Source: Polaromonas sp. CG_9.7
GTDB taxonomy: Bacteria; Pseudomonadota; Gammaproteobacteria; Burkholderiales; Burkholderiaceae_C
NCBI RefSeq assembly: GCF_015752205.1
Contig: NZ_JADOVG010000007.1
Location: forward strand, 1 to 64,000
Direction of reading: 5' to 3'
Length of the DNA stretch: 64,000 bases
The notes under the pieces were generated by a model. It was not told where the DNA came from. It ran no database searches and saw only the letters and a program-made list of their open reading frames with translations. Position 1 is the stretch's first letter, and each line of letters begins with the position of its first letter. This document shows positions 52,663 through 61,939 of this stretch, piece by piece. The position numbers and the translations under genes are program-made.

Positions 52663-55209
52663 TCAGGTGTTGACCCAACCTTCTGGGTCCTGGCCGCCGC
52701 TGGAAACGGTCTGGCGCAGGCTGTCTTTTCCCCGACCGCCCTGGCTTGATGCAACCGGCGCATAGTCATTTGCCCGGAAGCCTTCCACCGAATTGTCATC
52801 GGCCCGCACGCGGTAGCCACTGACTTCTCCCGCCGATACCGTCTTTTCACGAGGAGCCTGCGGTTCAGCTGGCGGCGACGACGGCTGGCCCATCACCACG
52901 GGCTGGGCGGTGGGCGCGGCTGGCGGCTGAGCCACCGGCGTGACCTGCGGAGGCGCTGGCGGCTGGCCGCCCACGCTGGCGGGGGTTCCCACGTCCGGTG
53001 GCGCCGGTGGCGCCGCAGTGCTGGCGCCCGACCCTGCGCCGTCCAGGCCATCGGCGGCGCGGACCACTACATCGGAAAACATCTCGCGCTGCGTCAGCGA
53101 CCGCTTGGTCACGCCGGGGTCATCGGCCATCGGTACGTTGATCATGATCGCGCCATTGCCAATGGCGTTTTCCCATGGCCCGGTCCAGGCCTGGCCCTTG
53201 GTGGTCAGGCTGCCGCGCACCGTGACATTGACGCGGTACTGGTAGTCGGTCTTGAAGTCGGCCTGGCCGGTGTAGATGCGCCAGAAGCGCGGCTCCAGCT
53301 GGTCGGACGACAGGAAGCGAAAACGCGTGACCTTGTCGGCCCGGTTCTTGCCGTCGGCGCGCTGGCCCTTGCCGCGCATTTCGACCTCGACGATCTCGGC
53401 GGTGGACTGGAGTTCAACGCTCAGCGCAATCGGCCCGACATCCAGTGTGCCCGCCGAGTCGGCGCGGGCTTCCATGATGTTGTCATTCGACAGCGTGCCG
53501 TTGGCGCCGGGGTCCAGATCGATCACGTTTTGCTCGACATCGATGTGGAAGAACGGAAACTCGCTCTCGGTCGGGGGCTCGAGCAGGTGGATCTTGCGCT
53601 TCATGTAGGTGGCGTCGGGCTCCCACGAGGCGGGCGGATTCGACACCTCGCCCTTGCGCCACTGGATCCACACCGGCCGGAAGGTCAGGTCGGGCGAGTC
53701 GCTCTTCTGGAAGGTTGCGGGCTTCCAGCCAATCGTGCCGCCCGAGTCGGGGTAGCCAACCTGCGCCGAGATGAAGGCCACCGGCTCGCCGGCCCAGTTC
53801 CGGGCTTTGTCAGGCCAGTTGACCACCGGCTTGACGATGCGGAACAGCTTGCGGCTGAGTTCGCCCAGCACCAGGCGCTGGAAGTACTTGCCCTCGGCCT
53901 TGGGATCGTTCTTGATCTCGTTGTAGAAGCCTTCGAGCGAGCTGGAAATGGTGTGCGGCTGGTTGTAGCGGAAGTAGCGCGTCTCTTCATACTTCAGGTC
54001 AAGCTGTGTTTCGTCACGCCGGAACTTCAGCGCCAGGCCGGCGTTGTAGCCGAACAGCGAGCCGAACAGGCCGCCTCCCGAGGTGGATGCCTGGGCCGGT
54101 TCGACCTGCGGAGGGGGCGGGTCGAAAATCACCTTCTTGGCCTGTTCGGTGAACTGCGTGACGATCAGGTCGATGCGCTGGTTGATCATCTTCTCCATTT
54201 CCTGCGCGCCCGGCATGGTGCCGTCGATGTCCACTTCCACCTTGATGTCGCCGTTGACGCGCAGGTTGTTGAACTCGGCCTTGATGTCGGCGGAAAACCA
54301 CAGGTAGCGGGCATTCATATGGGCCGAGAAATGCTGGAAGATGCGATCCCAGCTGCCGACGATCTTCACGCGCATCAGCTGCGACCACATCGGCATGATC
54401 AGGTTTTGCGTCACGAACAGCGGGCTGTAGGTGCCGTGAAAGCCGGCCCAGACGATCTCGCTCGGGATCGGGCCGATGACGCCGCCGTAGGCGTTCTCGC
54501 CACCCGTGATGGAGCCCGGGCCGCTGCCCTGGATGCGCCAGGCCCAGGCGTCAAGCTGCGCGCCCCGGAAATTGCGGCCGTGCGGCACCGGCGCCCAGGC
54601 CGAGCGTGAGCCGAGCTGCATGAAGTCGCGGCTGCGCGGGCCTTCGGGCGCGCCGGGCTCGCCGCCTCCCGCCCCAGGCGTGGGATTGGCCACCCCGCCG
54701 GTGCCGCTGCCGGCATTGGCGCCAATGCCAGGCGTGGCGCCCGACGAATCCGGCGCCAGGCTGGAAATGGCGGTCTGGTTGGAGGTGATAGGCGCAATGC
54801 GGATTTGCGGGGCAACGCGCGTGCGCAGTCCCCAGTATTTGTCGTTGCGGCCGCTGAAGCGTTCCAGAATCTGCGTTTCCGCCTGTTTCAGGACGCTGGG
54901 CGGAAAACGCGATGTCGTGGTCAGCGACAGCACGCCGCCTGAGGTTTCGCCCTTGTCAATGCCGGCGATGCTTTCGTCGAAAACACCGACGAAGTGAATG
55001 TGCCGGAACTTGAAGTCGTTGTTGGCAGCATTGCGCGCCAGCCGGACTTTTTCCGGGATGTAATAGAAAACCGGCGGCTTGCGCTCACGCTGCAAGGCGT
55101 CGTTGTTGCGATCCGGCAGGAAAAGCAGCGTATGCCCCTCTCCCGCCTCGTCCTGAATGACAAACTCTTCGAAGCCACCGGCAAAAACCGGCCCTACAGG
55201 ATCGGACAT
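52663..55209 (-). CDS. Large unrecognised protein of the caspase operon (A)
   Basis: This 848-residue protein of no known family has no signal peptide. An N-terminal domain (~1-145, VFYYIPEKVRLARNAANNDF) leads through a Gly/Pro/Ser-rich linker (~150-193) to a large central region (~200-720). That region contains an amphipathic helix (TMPGAQEMEKMINQRIDLIV, then TQFTEQAKKV) and many beta stretches. It repeatedly refers to paired aromatic/charged strands (VWIQWRKGEV, FPFFHIDVEQNVIDL). A Pro/Ala-rich linker (~721-783) and a 60-residue polar tail follow. The start has AGGAG five bases away. It is first in the three-gene run and so probably sets its expression. Confidence 0.7.
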   Translation of the reverse strand: MSDPVGPVFAGGFEEFVIQDEAGEGHTLLFLPDRNNDALQRERKPPVFYYIPEKVRLARNAANNDFKFRHIHFVGVFDESIAGIDKGETSGGVLSLTTTSRFPPSVLKQAETQILERFSGRNDKYWGLRTRVAPQIRIAPITSNQTAISSLAPDSSGATPGIGANAGSGTGGVANPTPGAGGGEPGAPEGPRSRDFMQLGSRSAWAPVPHGRNFRGAQLDAWAWRIQGSGPGSITGGENAYGGVIGPIPSEIVWAGFHGTYSPLFVTQNLIMPMWSQLMRVKIVGSWDRIFQHFSAHMNARYLWFSADIKAEFNNLRVNGDIKVEVDIDGTMPGAQEMEKMINQRIDLIVTQFTEQAKKVIFDPPPPQVEPAQASTSGGGLFGSLFGYNAGLALKFRRDETQLDLKYEETRYFRYNQPHTISSSLEGFYNEIKNDPKAEGKYFQRLVLGELSRKLFRIVKPVVNWPDKARNWAGEPVAFISAQVGYPDSGGTIGWKPATFQKSDSPDLTFRPVWIQWRKGEVSNPPASWEPDATYMKRKIHLLEPPTESEFPFFHIDVEQNVIDLDPGANGTLSNDNIMEARADSAGTLDVGPIALSVELQSTAEIVEVEMRGKGQRADGKNRADKVTRFRFLSSDQLEPRFWRIYTGQADFKTDYQYRVNVTVRGSLTTKGQAWTGPWENAIGNGAIMINVPMADDPGVTKRSLTQREMFSDVVVRAADGLDGAGSGASTAAPPAPPDVGTPASVGGQPPAPPQVTPVAQPPAAPTAQPVVMGQPSSPPAEPQAPREKTVSAGEVSGYRVRADDNSVEGFRANDYAPVASSQGGRGKDSLRQTVSSGGQDPEGWVNT

Positions 55210-55741
55210 CTCGTGTTCTCCTCTGGTTGGGTTCAGGGTCTCCAGGTATTGAAGGCCCGGCTATCACGAAGGAAGTGTTCAAGCCTAGGGTTCATTCGCG
55301 ATGGTCAAATTTATACGCTTGCCTTGCACGGGCCTCAAGCGCCAGCCAGCCCAAAAAGTTACAACAAGTGGGCATACCGAATAAGCTGGTTTGCTGAAAC
55401 CAGTACTTTCAACAGGACAGGTAATGAGCCAAATTTGTGAATTTTTATATAAAACAACAAAGATGGCTCGACAGCAAAATTATTGCTTCTCGCAAAATTT
55501 GTTCAAGCTCGACTTGAAATGCTTGTTGCAATTTGCAGCAAAACAGGGTGTTTTGCGAAAGGCATAACGGCTGAATTCACCCCTGCCAGCAAACTGAAAC
55601 TGGCAGCAGCAAGCCTTTCGAACCAAATGGTCTTGACCTGGCCCGGCACCTGTGACATGGTGGTCAGGACCTTATCGGTTTCTGAAACTTCAGAACTTTC
55701 TTAAAACACAAGCAAATTCAAAATCAAAGAAAGAATCCCTC
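55210..55741. other. Intergenic region upstream of the caspase operon and usp gene
   Basis: These 532 bases separate the divergent large-protein gene and the universal stress protein gene. I see no credible gene; a 73-codon plus frame at 55483 has no similarity, no good ribosome site and poor codon use. The stretch is more AT-rich than its neighbours (for example 55435-55480) and must contain two divergent promoters. Confidence 0.5.
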
Positions 55742-56182
55742 ATGTTCAAACACATCCTTCTTGCGACCGACGGCTCCGTCGCCTCTGAAAATGCCGCCCG
55801 AATCGCCGTTGACATGGCCCGCACCCACGGCGCCCGCCTGACGTCGCTTTACGCGGTCGACCCCTATCCCTATCTGGGGATCGGTGAGTCCAATCCGCTG
55901 GGTTTCCAGTCGTATATGTCCGCCGCCCATGAACATGCCACCCAGGCACATGCCAAGGTCGCCGAACTGTGCAGCCGTGGCAGCGCGCCGGTGGCCCTGG
56001 TCACCCGCATTTCGGAGGACCTGACGGCATCCGAAGGCATCGTGACGATTGCCACGGATGAAGGTGCCGACCTGATCGTCATGGGCTCGCACGGCCGCAC
56101 CGGCCTGGCGCGGCTGGTGGTCGGCAGCGTGACGGCCAAGGTCCTGGCGACGGCTTCGATCCCCGTGCTGATCACACGCTAG
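55742..56182 (+). CDS. Universal stress protein (UspA family)
   Basis: This 146-residue protein has HILLATDGSVASENAARIAV (4-23), YAVDPYPYL, and the ATP-binding signature MGSHGRTGLARLVVGSVTAK with GxxGxxxxxxGS spacing (~117-136), then VLATASIPVLITR. It is an ATP-binding type Usp. I use the ATG at 55742; the frame is open from 55652 but the extra 30 residues are not Usp-like. The DUF4389 gene follows 10 bases later, so they are probably cotranscribed. Confidence 0.93.
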   Translation: MFKHILLATDGSVASENAARIAVDMARTHGARLTSLYAVDPYPYLGIGESNPLGFQSYMSAAHEHATQAHAKVAELCSRGSAPVALVTRISEDLTASEGIVTIATDEGADLIVMGSHGRTGLARLVVGSVTAKVLATASIPVLITR

Positions 56183-56192
56183 CAAGCCACTC

Positions 56193-56486
56193 ATGAGCGA
56201 CGACATGCGCGCGCTCCCGCCGCCGCCCCGCAAGCTGTGGGTCCGGGCGCTGCTGATGATCCTGCTGGCGGCGTCGTTCCAGCTGGCGGCCTCGGTCCTG
56301 CTGTTTCTTTGCGTGCTGCAACTGGTGCTGACCGCCACCAGCGCGCCCAACCCGAGGCTGCAGCAGCTGGGCCGCAGCCTGGGCCGCTACCTGTTGCAAA
56401 TCGCCGAGTTTGAAAGCTTTGGCAGCGAAGAACTGCCCTTCCCGTTCAGCCCCTGGCCAGCGGGCAACGGTCAGATCAATCTATAG
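56193..56486 (+). CDS. DUF4389 domain membrane protein
   Basis: This 97-residue protein has one hydrophobic helix (about 18-47, LLMILLAASFQLAASVLLFL) and the DUF4389 C-terminal motif NPRLQQLGRSLGRYLLQIAE followed by FESFGSEELPFPFSPWP. Proteins of this family are small inner-membrane proteins of unknown function, commonly beside general stress genes. Here it follows the Usp gene by 10 bases. Confidence 0.85.
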   Translation: MSDDMRALPPPPRKLWVRALLMILLAASFQLAASVLLFLCVLQLVLTATSAPNPRLQQLGRSLGRYLLQIAEFESFGSEELPFPFSPWPAGNGQINL

Positions 56487-56545
56487 CCATAGCGCGAAAT
56501 CTCCCTGGCTGCCCCTCACGGCGCACAAGGCGCCTGACCGTCTTT

Positions 56546-56602
56546 AGCTACTGTATTCATAGCTACTAACGCATGACACGCCTGCGCCAGAGGCATATTT
56601 CA
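56546..56602 (-). repeat. Dispersed intergenic repeat, copy 6 (reverse orientation)
   Basis: On the minus strand it reads ATGAAATATGCCTCTGGCGC, TCATGCGTTAGT and AGCTATGAATACAGTAGCT. The first 20 bases closely match copy 3. It sits in the ~394-base gap before the hydantoin-type operon. The rest of that gap (56603-56880) is AT-rich and presumably holds the operon promoter. Confidence 0.75.
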
Positions 56603-56880
56603 TGCTGAAATTTCTGCTTTCTGGTTAAAAACGAATCAGCAATGCGCTTTGACGGCCTGCATGCTGTCCGGGCCACTGTTCGTCTGGCCCTCAAATCAAT
56701 GCACTGGAAGCGTGCAAAAAACACTGCACCGCACCATATTGGCGCAAATAATTCATTATAAAAACTTATTGAATCAAATAATTTACTCTGATAGAGTGAC
56801 TGCTACCGGACAGCTTTTTTTGTTCTCGCCAAGCCGGCCTCCTGCCCTTTCACCGTTTCCATTCACTGGAGTCAGACAGC

Positions 56881-57663
56881 ATGAAATTCAAACTCTGCGC
56901 CGCGATGCTCACCCTGGCCGCTTCTGCTGCCCTCCCGGCCTTCGCCGCCGACTGGACGGTCGGCGCCAACGTCGGCAACGTGCCTTGGGAATTCCAGGAC
57001 GCCAGCGGCAAGATCGTCGGCTTTGAAATCGACCTGGTGAACGAAGCCGCACGTCGCGCCGGCAAGAGCGTGCAGATTGAAAACATTCCGTTCAACGGCC
57101 TGTTCTCGGCGGTGCAGTCGGGGCGCATCCAGATCGCCGTGTCGTCCATCACCATCACGCCCAAGCGGCTGGAGTCGGTGGCCTTTGCCCAGCCCTACTA
57201 CGACAGCGACCAGTCGCTGTCGGTGCTCAAAGCCACCAAGATCAACCGCCTGGAAGACATTGCCAGCAAGACCATTGGCGTGGACACGGGCTCCACCGGC
57301 GACATGTACGCCACGCAAAATACCGCGAAGTACAAGATTGCCACCATCACCCGCTACGAAGGCCTGGCCCCCGCCATGCTGGACCTGGCGGCAGGCCGCA
57401 TCGATGGCTACATCAGCGATATTCCGGCGGTCGAGTACTACATCAAGGACAAGCCGCAATACCGCATTGCCGCGCGCATTCCCACTGGCGAGCGCTATTC
57501 CTTCATGACGGCGAAGAACTGGCCCGAAGGCGCCCGGCTCAACGACATCCTGACGGAAATGAAAAAAGACGGCTTCGTGTCCAAAACCCACCAGAAATGG
57601 TTTGGCACCATGCCGCCGGCTGATTCTTCCACCGTCAAGGTCATGGACATTCCGAAGCTGTAA
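56881..57663 (+). CDS. Amino-acid-type ABC transporter substrate-binding protein
   Basis: This 260-residue periplasmic binding protein (SBP_bac_3) has signal peptide (1-22, cut after AFA). Motifs are NVPWEFQDASGKIVGFEIDL (37-56), NGLFSAVQSGRIQIAVSSIT and ITPKRLESVAFAQPYYDSDQ (~90-115), with the carboxylate-binding Arg in PKR. VDTGSTGDMYATQN and AGRIDGYISDIPAVEYY follow. It is first gene of the ABC set, followed by a terminator-like hairpin before the permease. Operon partners suggest a hydantoin, ureide or N-carbamoyl amino acid substrate. Confidence 0.92.
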   Translation: MKFKLCAAMLTLAASAALPAFAADWTVGANVGNVPWEFQDASGKIVGFEIDLVNEAARRAGKSVQIENIPFNGLFSAVQSGRIQIAVSSITITPKRLESVAFAQPYYDSDQSLSVLKATKINRLEDIASKTIGVDTGSTGDMYATQNTAKYKIATITRYEGLAPAMLDLAAGRIDGYISDIPAVEYYIKDKPQYRIAARIPTGERYSFMTAKNWPEGARLNDILTEMKKDGFVSKTHQKWFGTMPPADSSTVKVMDIPKL

Positions 57664-57732
57664 ACCGTCATCGCCACCGGCCGCCCAGGCAGCCGGTGCG
57701 CGTCAACCCGCAAGGCATCAACCGCAAGGACG

Positions 57733-57755
57733 GGCTGCCCTGAGCGGCCTTTTTT
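57733..57755 (+). terminator. Intrinsic terminator/attenuator between binding protein and permease
   Basis: GGCTGC-CCTGA-GCGGCC (six pairs, one T-G) is followed by six T's, 39 bases before the permease ATG. A second perfect 7-bp hairpin (57675-57698, CACCGGC/GCCGGTG) lies just upstream. Confidence 0.65.
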
Positions 57756-57794
57756 AAATCCGGCAACGACGCCCCCCACAGCAGGCCCTTCCGC

Positions 57795-58466
57795 ATGGAT
57801 TTGATCGACACTTTTTTCAACTGGGGCGTGCTGCGCGGCGCGCTGCCCATGCTGATGCAGGGCCTGGGCATCACCGTCATGCTCGGCGTGGTCAGCATCG
57901 TGCTGGGCCTGATCGGTGGGCTGCTGCTGGCGTTGCTCAGGCTGTACGGCCCCTTGCCCGTACGCGGCACCGCCCGCATCTACATCGACGTGTTTCGCTC
58001 GATTCCGATCCTGGTGCTGCTGGTGCTGGTGTACTACGCCTTGCCCTTCGTCGGCGTGCGCCTGTCGTCGTTCGCCTCGACCGTGCTGACGCTTTCCCTG
58101 GTGTCGGCAGCCTATACCGCCGAGATTTTCCGCTCCGGCATAGAGGCCTTGCCCAAGGGGCAGTTCGAGGCGTCCGAAGCCATGGGGCTGAATTTTCTGG
58201 ACACGATGCGCGATGTTGTGCTGCCGCAGGCCTTTCGCATCGTGGTGCCGCCGCTGACCAGCAACTGCATCAATGTGCTGAAAGACACCGCGCTGGCATC
58301 GGTCGTGGCCATGCCCGATCTGCTCAAGCAGGCCACGCAGGCGCAGGCCCTGGCCGCCAACCCGACGCCGCTGATCGGCGCTGCCGTGCTCTACCTGCTT
58401 TTGCTGCTGCCGCTGGTGCGGCTGGTCGGCTATTTTGAAGCGCGCCACCGCGCCGCCACCCGATGA
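57795..58466 (+). CDS. Amino-acid-type ABC transporter permease
   Basis: This 223-residue HisM/GlnP-type permease has five predicted helices. The coupling loop [20 protein letters not shown] (~111-130, EAA motif) is followed by [20 protein letters not shown] and [15 protein letters not shown]. It forms a homodimeric channel served by the binding protein upstream. The ATPase gene overlaps it by 4 bases (ATGA). Confidence 0.93.
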   Translation: MDLIDTFFNWGVLRGALPMLMQGLGITVMLGVVSIVLGLIGGLLLALLRLYGPLPVRGTARIYIDVFRSIPILVLLVLVYYALPFVGVRLSSFASTVLTLSLVSAAYTAEIFRSGIEALPKGQFEASEAMGLNFLDTMRDVVLPQAFRIVVPPLTSNCINVLKDTALASVVAMPDLLKQATQAQALAANPTPLIGAAVLYLLLLLPLVRLVGYFEARHRAATR

Positions 58467-59242
58467 CCACAGCCACTTCATTGCAGTCCAAACCCCTGAC
58501 CACTGCCACGCCGCCGCTGATCCACATCAGCCAGCTGCAAAAGCGCTACGGCGACTTCATTGCGCTGCACGACATCAACCTCGACATTGCCGAGGGCGAG
58601 GTGGTCGTTGTCGTCGGCCCGTCGGGTTCGGGCAAGTCCACGCTGATCCGCTGCATCAACTTGCTGGAGGACTACCAGCAGGGCCAGATTTGCGTCGATG
58701 GCCAGCCTGTGGTGCGCGGCAAGACCCTGGCGCAGGTGCGGGCCGAGGTCGGCATGGTGTTTCAAAGTTTCAACCTTTTTCCGCACCTGACGGCCTTGCG
58801 CAATGTGGCACTCGGGCCACTGCGCGTGCGCAAATTGAGCCGGGCAAAAGCTGACCAGCGGGCCGCCGAACTGCTGGCCAAGGTGGGCCTGGCCGACCAC
58901 GCACACAAACTGCCGGCGCAACTCTCGGGTGGCCAGCAGCAGCGCGTGGCCATCGCCCGTGCGCTGGCGCTGGAGCCGAAGGTGTTGCTGTTTGACGAGC
59001 CGACCTCTGCGCTTGACCCGGAAATGGTCGGCGAAGTGCTCGACGTGATGCAGAACCTGGCGAAGTCCGGCGTGACCATGGTCATCGTCACCCACGAGAT
59101 GGGCTTTGCCCGCCGCGTGGCCGACCGCGTCATCTTCATGGAAGCCGGCCGCGTCATTGAACAAGGCCCGCCCACAGAATTTTTTACCACCCCCCGGGAA
59201 GTGCGCACCAAGGCATTCCTGCAGGCCATCGTCAACCATTGA
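58463..59242 (+). CDS. Amino-acid-type ABC transporter ATP-binding protein
   Basis: This 259-residue GlnQ-type ATPase has Walker [10 protein letters not shown] (~52-60), Q-loop [10 protein letters not shown], signature [15 protein letters not shown] (~153-167), Walker [21 protein letters not shown] and H-loop [10 protein letters not shown]. It completes the importer with the two preceding genes. It is clearly related to the ATPase at 14630 but has a longer, divergent N-terminus. The class V aminotransferase-like gene starts 18 bases later. Confidence 0.94.
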   Translation: MTTATSLQSKPLTTATPPLIHISQLQKRYGDFIALHDINLDIAEGEVVVVVGPSGSGKSTLIRCINLLEDYQQGQICVDGQPVVRGKTLAQVRAEVGMVFQSFNLFPHLTALRNVALGPLRVRKLSRAKADQRAAELLAKVGLADHAHKLPAQLSGGQQQRVAIARALALEPKVLLFDEPTSALDPEMVGEVLDVMQNLAKSGVTMVIVTHEMGFARRVADRVIFMEAGRVIEQGPPTEFFTTPREVRTKAFLQAIVNH

Positions 59243-59260
59243 ATCCGGAACTCCCAAAAC

Positions 59261-60502
59261 ATGAGCCCAATGCAACCCACACTGAACCTTGACCTGGTGC
59301 GCGCCGAATTTCCAGGCCTGGCCAGCGGCTACACCTACCTGGACAATGCCGGCGGCTCGCAGGTGCTGGCCCGCGTCGCCGACCGGGTGCGCGACTACCT
59401 GCTGACGAGCAGCGTCCAGCTGGGCGCGAGCTATTCCGAATCGGTCGCGGCCGGCGAGCGCGTGATTGCGGCCCGGCGTTCGGTGGCCCAGCTGATCAAC
59501 GCTGCGCACGAGGACGAAGTCGTGATGGGGAGCGCTTCCACCAGCCTCATGTTCTTGTTCACGCAGGCGCTGCTGCCGGGCATCCGGCCGGGCGACGAAA
59601 TCATCGTCACCAACACCGACCACGAGGCCAACATCGGCTGCTGGACACGGCTGGAAAAGGCCGGAGCGGTCATCAGGTTCTGGAATGTCAACCTCGACTC
59701 GCTGGCGCTGGACCTGGCAGACCTGCAACAGCTGCTGAATCCGCGTACCCGCTGGGTGGCAATGACGCATGCGTCCAACATCCTGGGCACTGTCAACCCG
59801 GTGGCCAAGGTGGCCGAGCTGGTGCACCAGGCCGGGGCGCGGCTTATGGTCGATGCCGTCGCCTATGCGCCGCACCGCCTGGTCGATGTGCAGGCCAGTG
59901 GCGCGGACGCCTACGTCTTCAGCTTCTACAAGGTCTTCGGTCCGCACTTCGCTGTGCTCTGGGGCAAACGCGACATGCTCTTGCCGCTGCCCAGCCTGAA
60001 CCATTACTTCATCGGCCCTGAAGTTCTGCCTTACAAGCTGCAGCCCGGCAACGTCAACTATGAGCTGTCGTATGGCTGCATCGGCATTTCAGATTACCTG
60101 TGCGCCATGGGCACGGCGCACGGCGCCACAGGCAGCCAGCGCCAGCTGATGCAGGCGGCGTTCGACCTGTTCGAGCACCACGAGGACCTGCTGGCCGAGC
60201 GGCTGCTGTCCTTCCTTCGCAACAAAGCCGGCGTTCGCATCATCGGCCTGCCGGCGCAGACGGCTGGAGAGCGCGTTCCGACCATCAGCTTCGTGGTCAA
60301 GGGCCGCCCCTCCGAATCGATCGTGCGTCACCTGGACCGGTTCAACATCGGCATCCGCTTTGGCGACTTTTACGCCAAGCGCCTGATCGAAGCGCTCGGG
60401 CTGCAAAGCCAGGGCGGCGTGGTGCGGGTGTCGATGGCGCACTACAACACCGTGCAGGAAATTGACCGGCTGGTCCGCCACCTTGACCAAGCCATCGGCT
60501 GA
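59261..60502 (+). CDS. Cysteine-desulfurase-like PLP enzyme (class V aminotransferase fold)
   Basis: This 413-residue protein has TYLDNAGGSQVLARVADRV (25-43), MGSASTSLMFLFTQAL (89-104), TNTDHEANIGCW (117-128), THASNILGTVNPV (169-181), MVDAVAYAPHRLVDV (196-210) and PLP lysine K224 in FSFYKVFGPH. The fold and motifs match the CsdA/SufS-like group annotated 'cysteine desulfurase-like protein', but there is no obvious catalytic cysteine loop of SufS type. In this operon it may rather be a transaminase or lyase acting on an amino acid released from a hydantoin or ureide. Confidence 0.85.
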   Translation: MSPMQPTLNLDLVRAEFPGLASGYTYLDNAGGSQVLARVADRVRDYLLTSSVQLGASYSESVAAGERVIAARRSVAQLINAAHEDEVVMGSASTSLMFLFTQALLPGIRPGDEIIVTNTDHEANIGCWTRLEKAGAVIRFWNVNLDSLALDLADLQQLLNPRTRWVAMTHASNILGTVNPVAKVAELVHQAGARLMVDAVAYAPHRLVDVQASGADAYVFSFYKVFGPHFAVLWGKRDMLLPLPSLNHYFIGPEVLPYKLQPGNVNYELSYGCIGISDYLCAMGTAHGATGSQRQLMQAAFDLFEHHEDLLAERLLSFLRNKAGVRIIGLPAQTAGERVPTISFVVKGRPSESIVRHLDRFNIGIRFGDFYAKRLIEALGLQSQGGVVRVSMAHYNTVQEIDRLVRHLDQAIG

Positions 60503-60507
60503 ACACC

Positions 60508-61920
60508 ATGAACGCCACCCTGATCCGCAACGGCCGCGTCATCACGGCCACCGACGATTACACCGCCGATGTCCTGATGCAGGACGGCGTGATCCATGCC
60601 ATCGGCAGAAACATGGTCGTGGGCGAAGGCGTGAAGGTGATTGACGCCAGCGGCCTGTATGTGCTGCCGGGCGGCGTGGACACTCATGTCCATCTGCAAA
60701 ACATCATCGGCCCGACGGTCACTTGCGACACTTTTGCCAGCGGCACGCGGGCAGCGGCTTTCGGCGGCACCACGACGGTGGTCGACTTTGCGCTGCAGAC
60801 CGCCGACGACTCGCCGTTAGAGGCGATTGCCCGGGCGCAGCGCCTGGCCGACCCGCAGGTCAACGTGGACTACAGCCTGCACGTCATCGTGACGCGCGTC
60901 GATGCCCAAGTGCTGGCCGACGTGCGCCACGCCATGCGGCACGAAGGCGTGACCAGCTTCAAGATGTTCATGGCCTATCCCGGCGTGATGATGGCCGACG
61001 ACGCGGCGATTTTCCAGATGCTGCGCCAGGTCGGCGCTGACGGCGGCATGGTGGCGTTGCATGCCGAAAACGGCACGGTGATCGACCTGCTGATCAAGGA
61101 AGCGCTGGAGGCTGGACACGCCTCGCCGCGCTACCACGCGCTGACACGACCGGCCATCCTGGAAGGCGAAGCCACGCACCGCGGCATCCGGCTGGCCGAA
61201 CTGGCCGAGGCGCAGATCTACTTTGTCCATGTCTCGTCCAACCAGGCGCTCAAGCACATCGTCACCGCACGCGCCGAAGGCATTCCGGTGTTTGCCGAAA
61301 CCTGCCCGCATTACCTGCTGTTCGACGACTCGGTCTACAACAGCGACGAATTCGAGATTGCCAAGTACGTCATGACGCCGCCGCTGCGCACCCCGGACGA
61401 CCACAAGCATTTGTGGCGCGCCCTGCGCTACGACGACCTGCAGGTCATCGCCACCGACCACTGCCCGTTTTGCATGAAGGAAGGCCACCTGGGCTACCAG
61501 CGCCAGAAGATGAGCGGCCTGCATGATTTCTCGAAAATTCCCAACGGCGCGCCCGGCATCGAAACCCGGCTGGTCAGCCTGTTCGACATCGGCGTGATGC
61601 AGGGCAAGCTGTCTCTCAACCGCTTCGTGCAGCTGACCTCGACCACGCCGGCCAAATTGTTCGGCCTGTTCCCCAAAAAAGGCACGATTGCCGTCGGCAG
61701 CGATGCCGACGTGGTGCTGTTCGACCCGGGCGCCACACAGGTGATCCATGCCGAACACCTGCACAGCCAGTGCGACTACACGCTGCTTGAAGGCCGAACG
61801 CTGCGCGGCCAGGTGAAGAAAGTGTTCCTGCGCGGCGAGCTGATCGTCGACGGCGAGGAGTGGCTGGGCCGCGAAGGCATGGGCCGCTTCGTACCGCGTG
61901 GTACGGTACAGGCGTTTTGA
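60508..61920 (+). CDS. hydA: Dihydropyrimidinase / D-hydantoinase
   Basis: This 470-residue cyclic amidohydrolase has a complete binuclear metal site: His60 and His62 in GGVDTHVHL, carboxylated Lys153 in SFKMFMAYPG, His186 in ALHAENG, His242 in VHVSSNQA and Asp318 in ATDHCPF. It hydrolyses 5,6-dihydropyrimidines or 5-substituted hydantoins to N-carbamoyl amino acids. It starts 5 bases after the PLP enzyme. No N-carbamoyl-amidohydrolase gene is in the window, so the next step must be encoded elsewhere or be done by ureidoglycolate lyase-like chemistry. Confidence 0.92.
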   Translation: MNATLIRNGRVITATDDYTADVLMQDGVIHAIGRNMVVGEGVKVIDASGLYVLPGGVDTHVHLQNIIGPTVTCDTFASGTRAAAFGGTTTVVDFALQTADDSPLEAIARAQRLADPQVNVDYSLHVIVTRVDAQVLADVRHAMRHEGVTSFKMFMAYPGVMMADDAAIFQMLRQVGADGGMVALHAENGTVIDLLIKEALEAGHASPRYHALTRPAILEGEATHRGIRLAELAEAQIYFVHVSSNQALKHIVTARAEGIPVFAETCPHYLLFDDSVYNSDEFEIAKYVMTPPLRTPDDHKHLWRALRYDDLQVIATDHCPFCMKEGHLGYQRQKMSGLHDFSKIPNGAPGIETRLVSLFDIGVMQGKLSLNRFVQLTSTTPAKLFGLFPKKGTIAVGSDADVVLFDPGATQVIHAEHLHSQCDYTLLEGRTLRGQVKKVFLRGELIVDGEEWLGREGMGRFVPRGTVQAF

Positions 61921-61939
61921 ACTTCCCCGGCACAGCCCC

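Noticed and set aside
53530..54609. A 359-codon plus-strand frame inside the caspase operon
   Set aside because: Antisense to the 848-residue protein gene, which has a good ribosome site, start and operon context.
58478..60004. A 508-codon open frame on the minus strand
   Set aside because: Antisense to the ABC ATPase and PLP enzyme genes, whose motifs are unmistakable; it has no recognisable protein motif.
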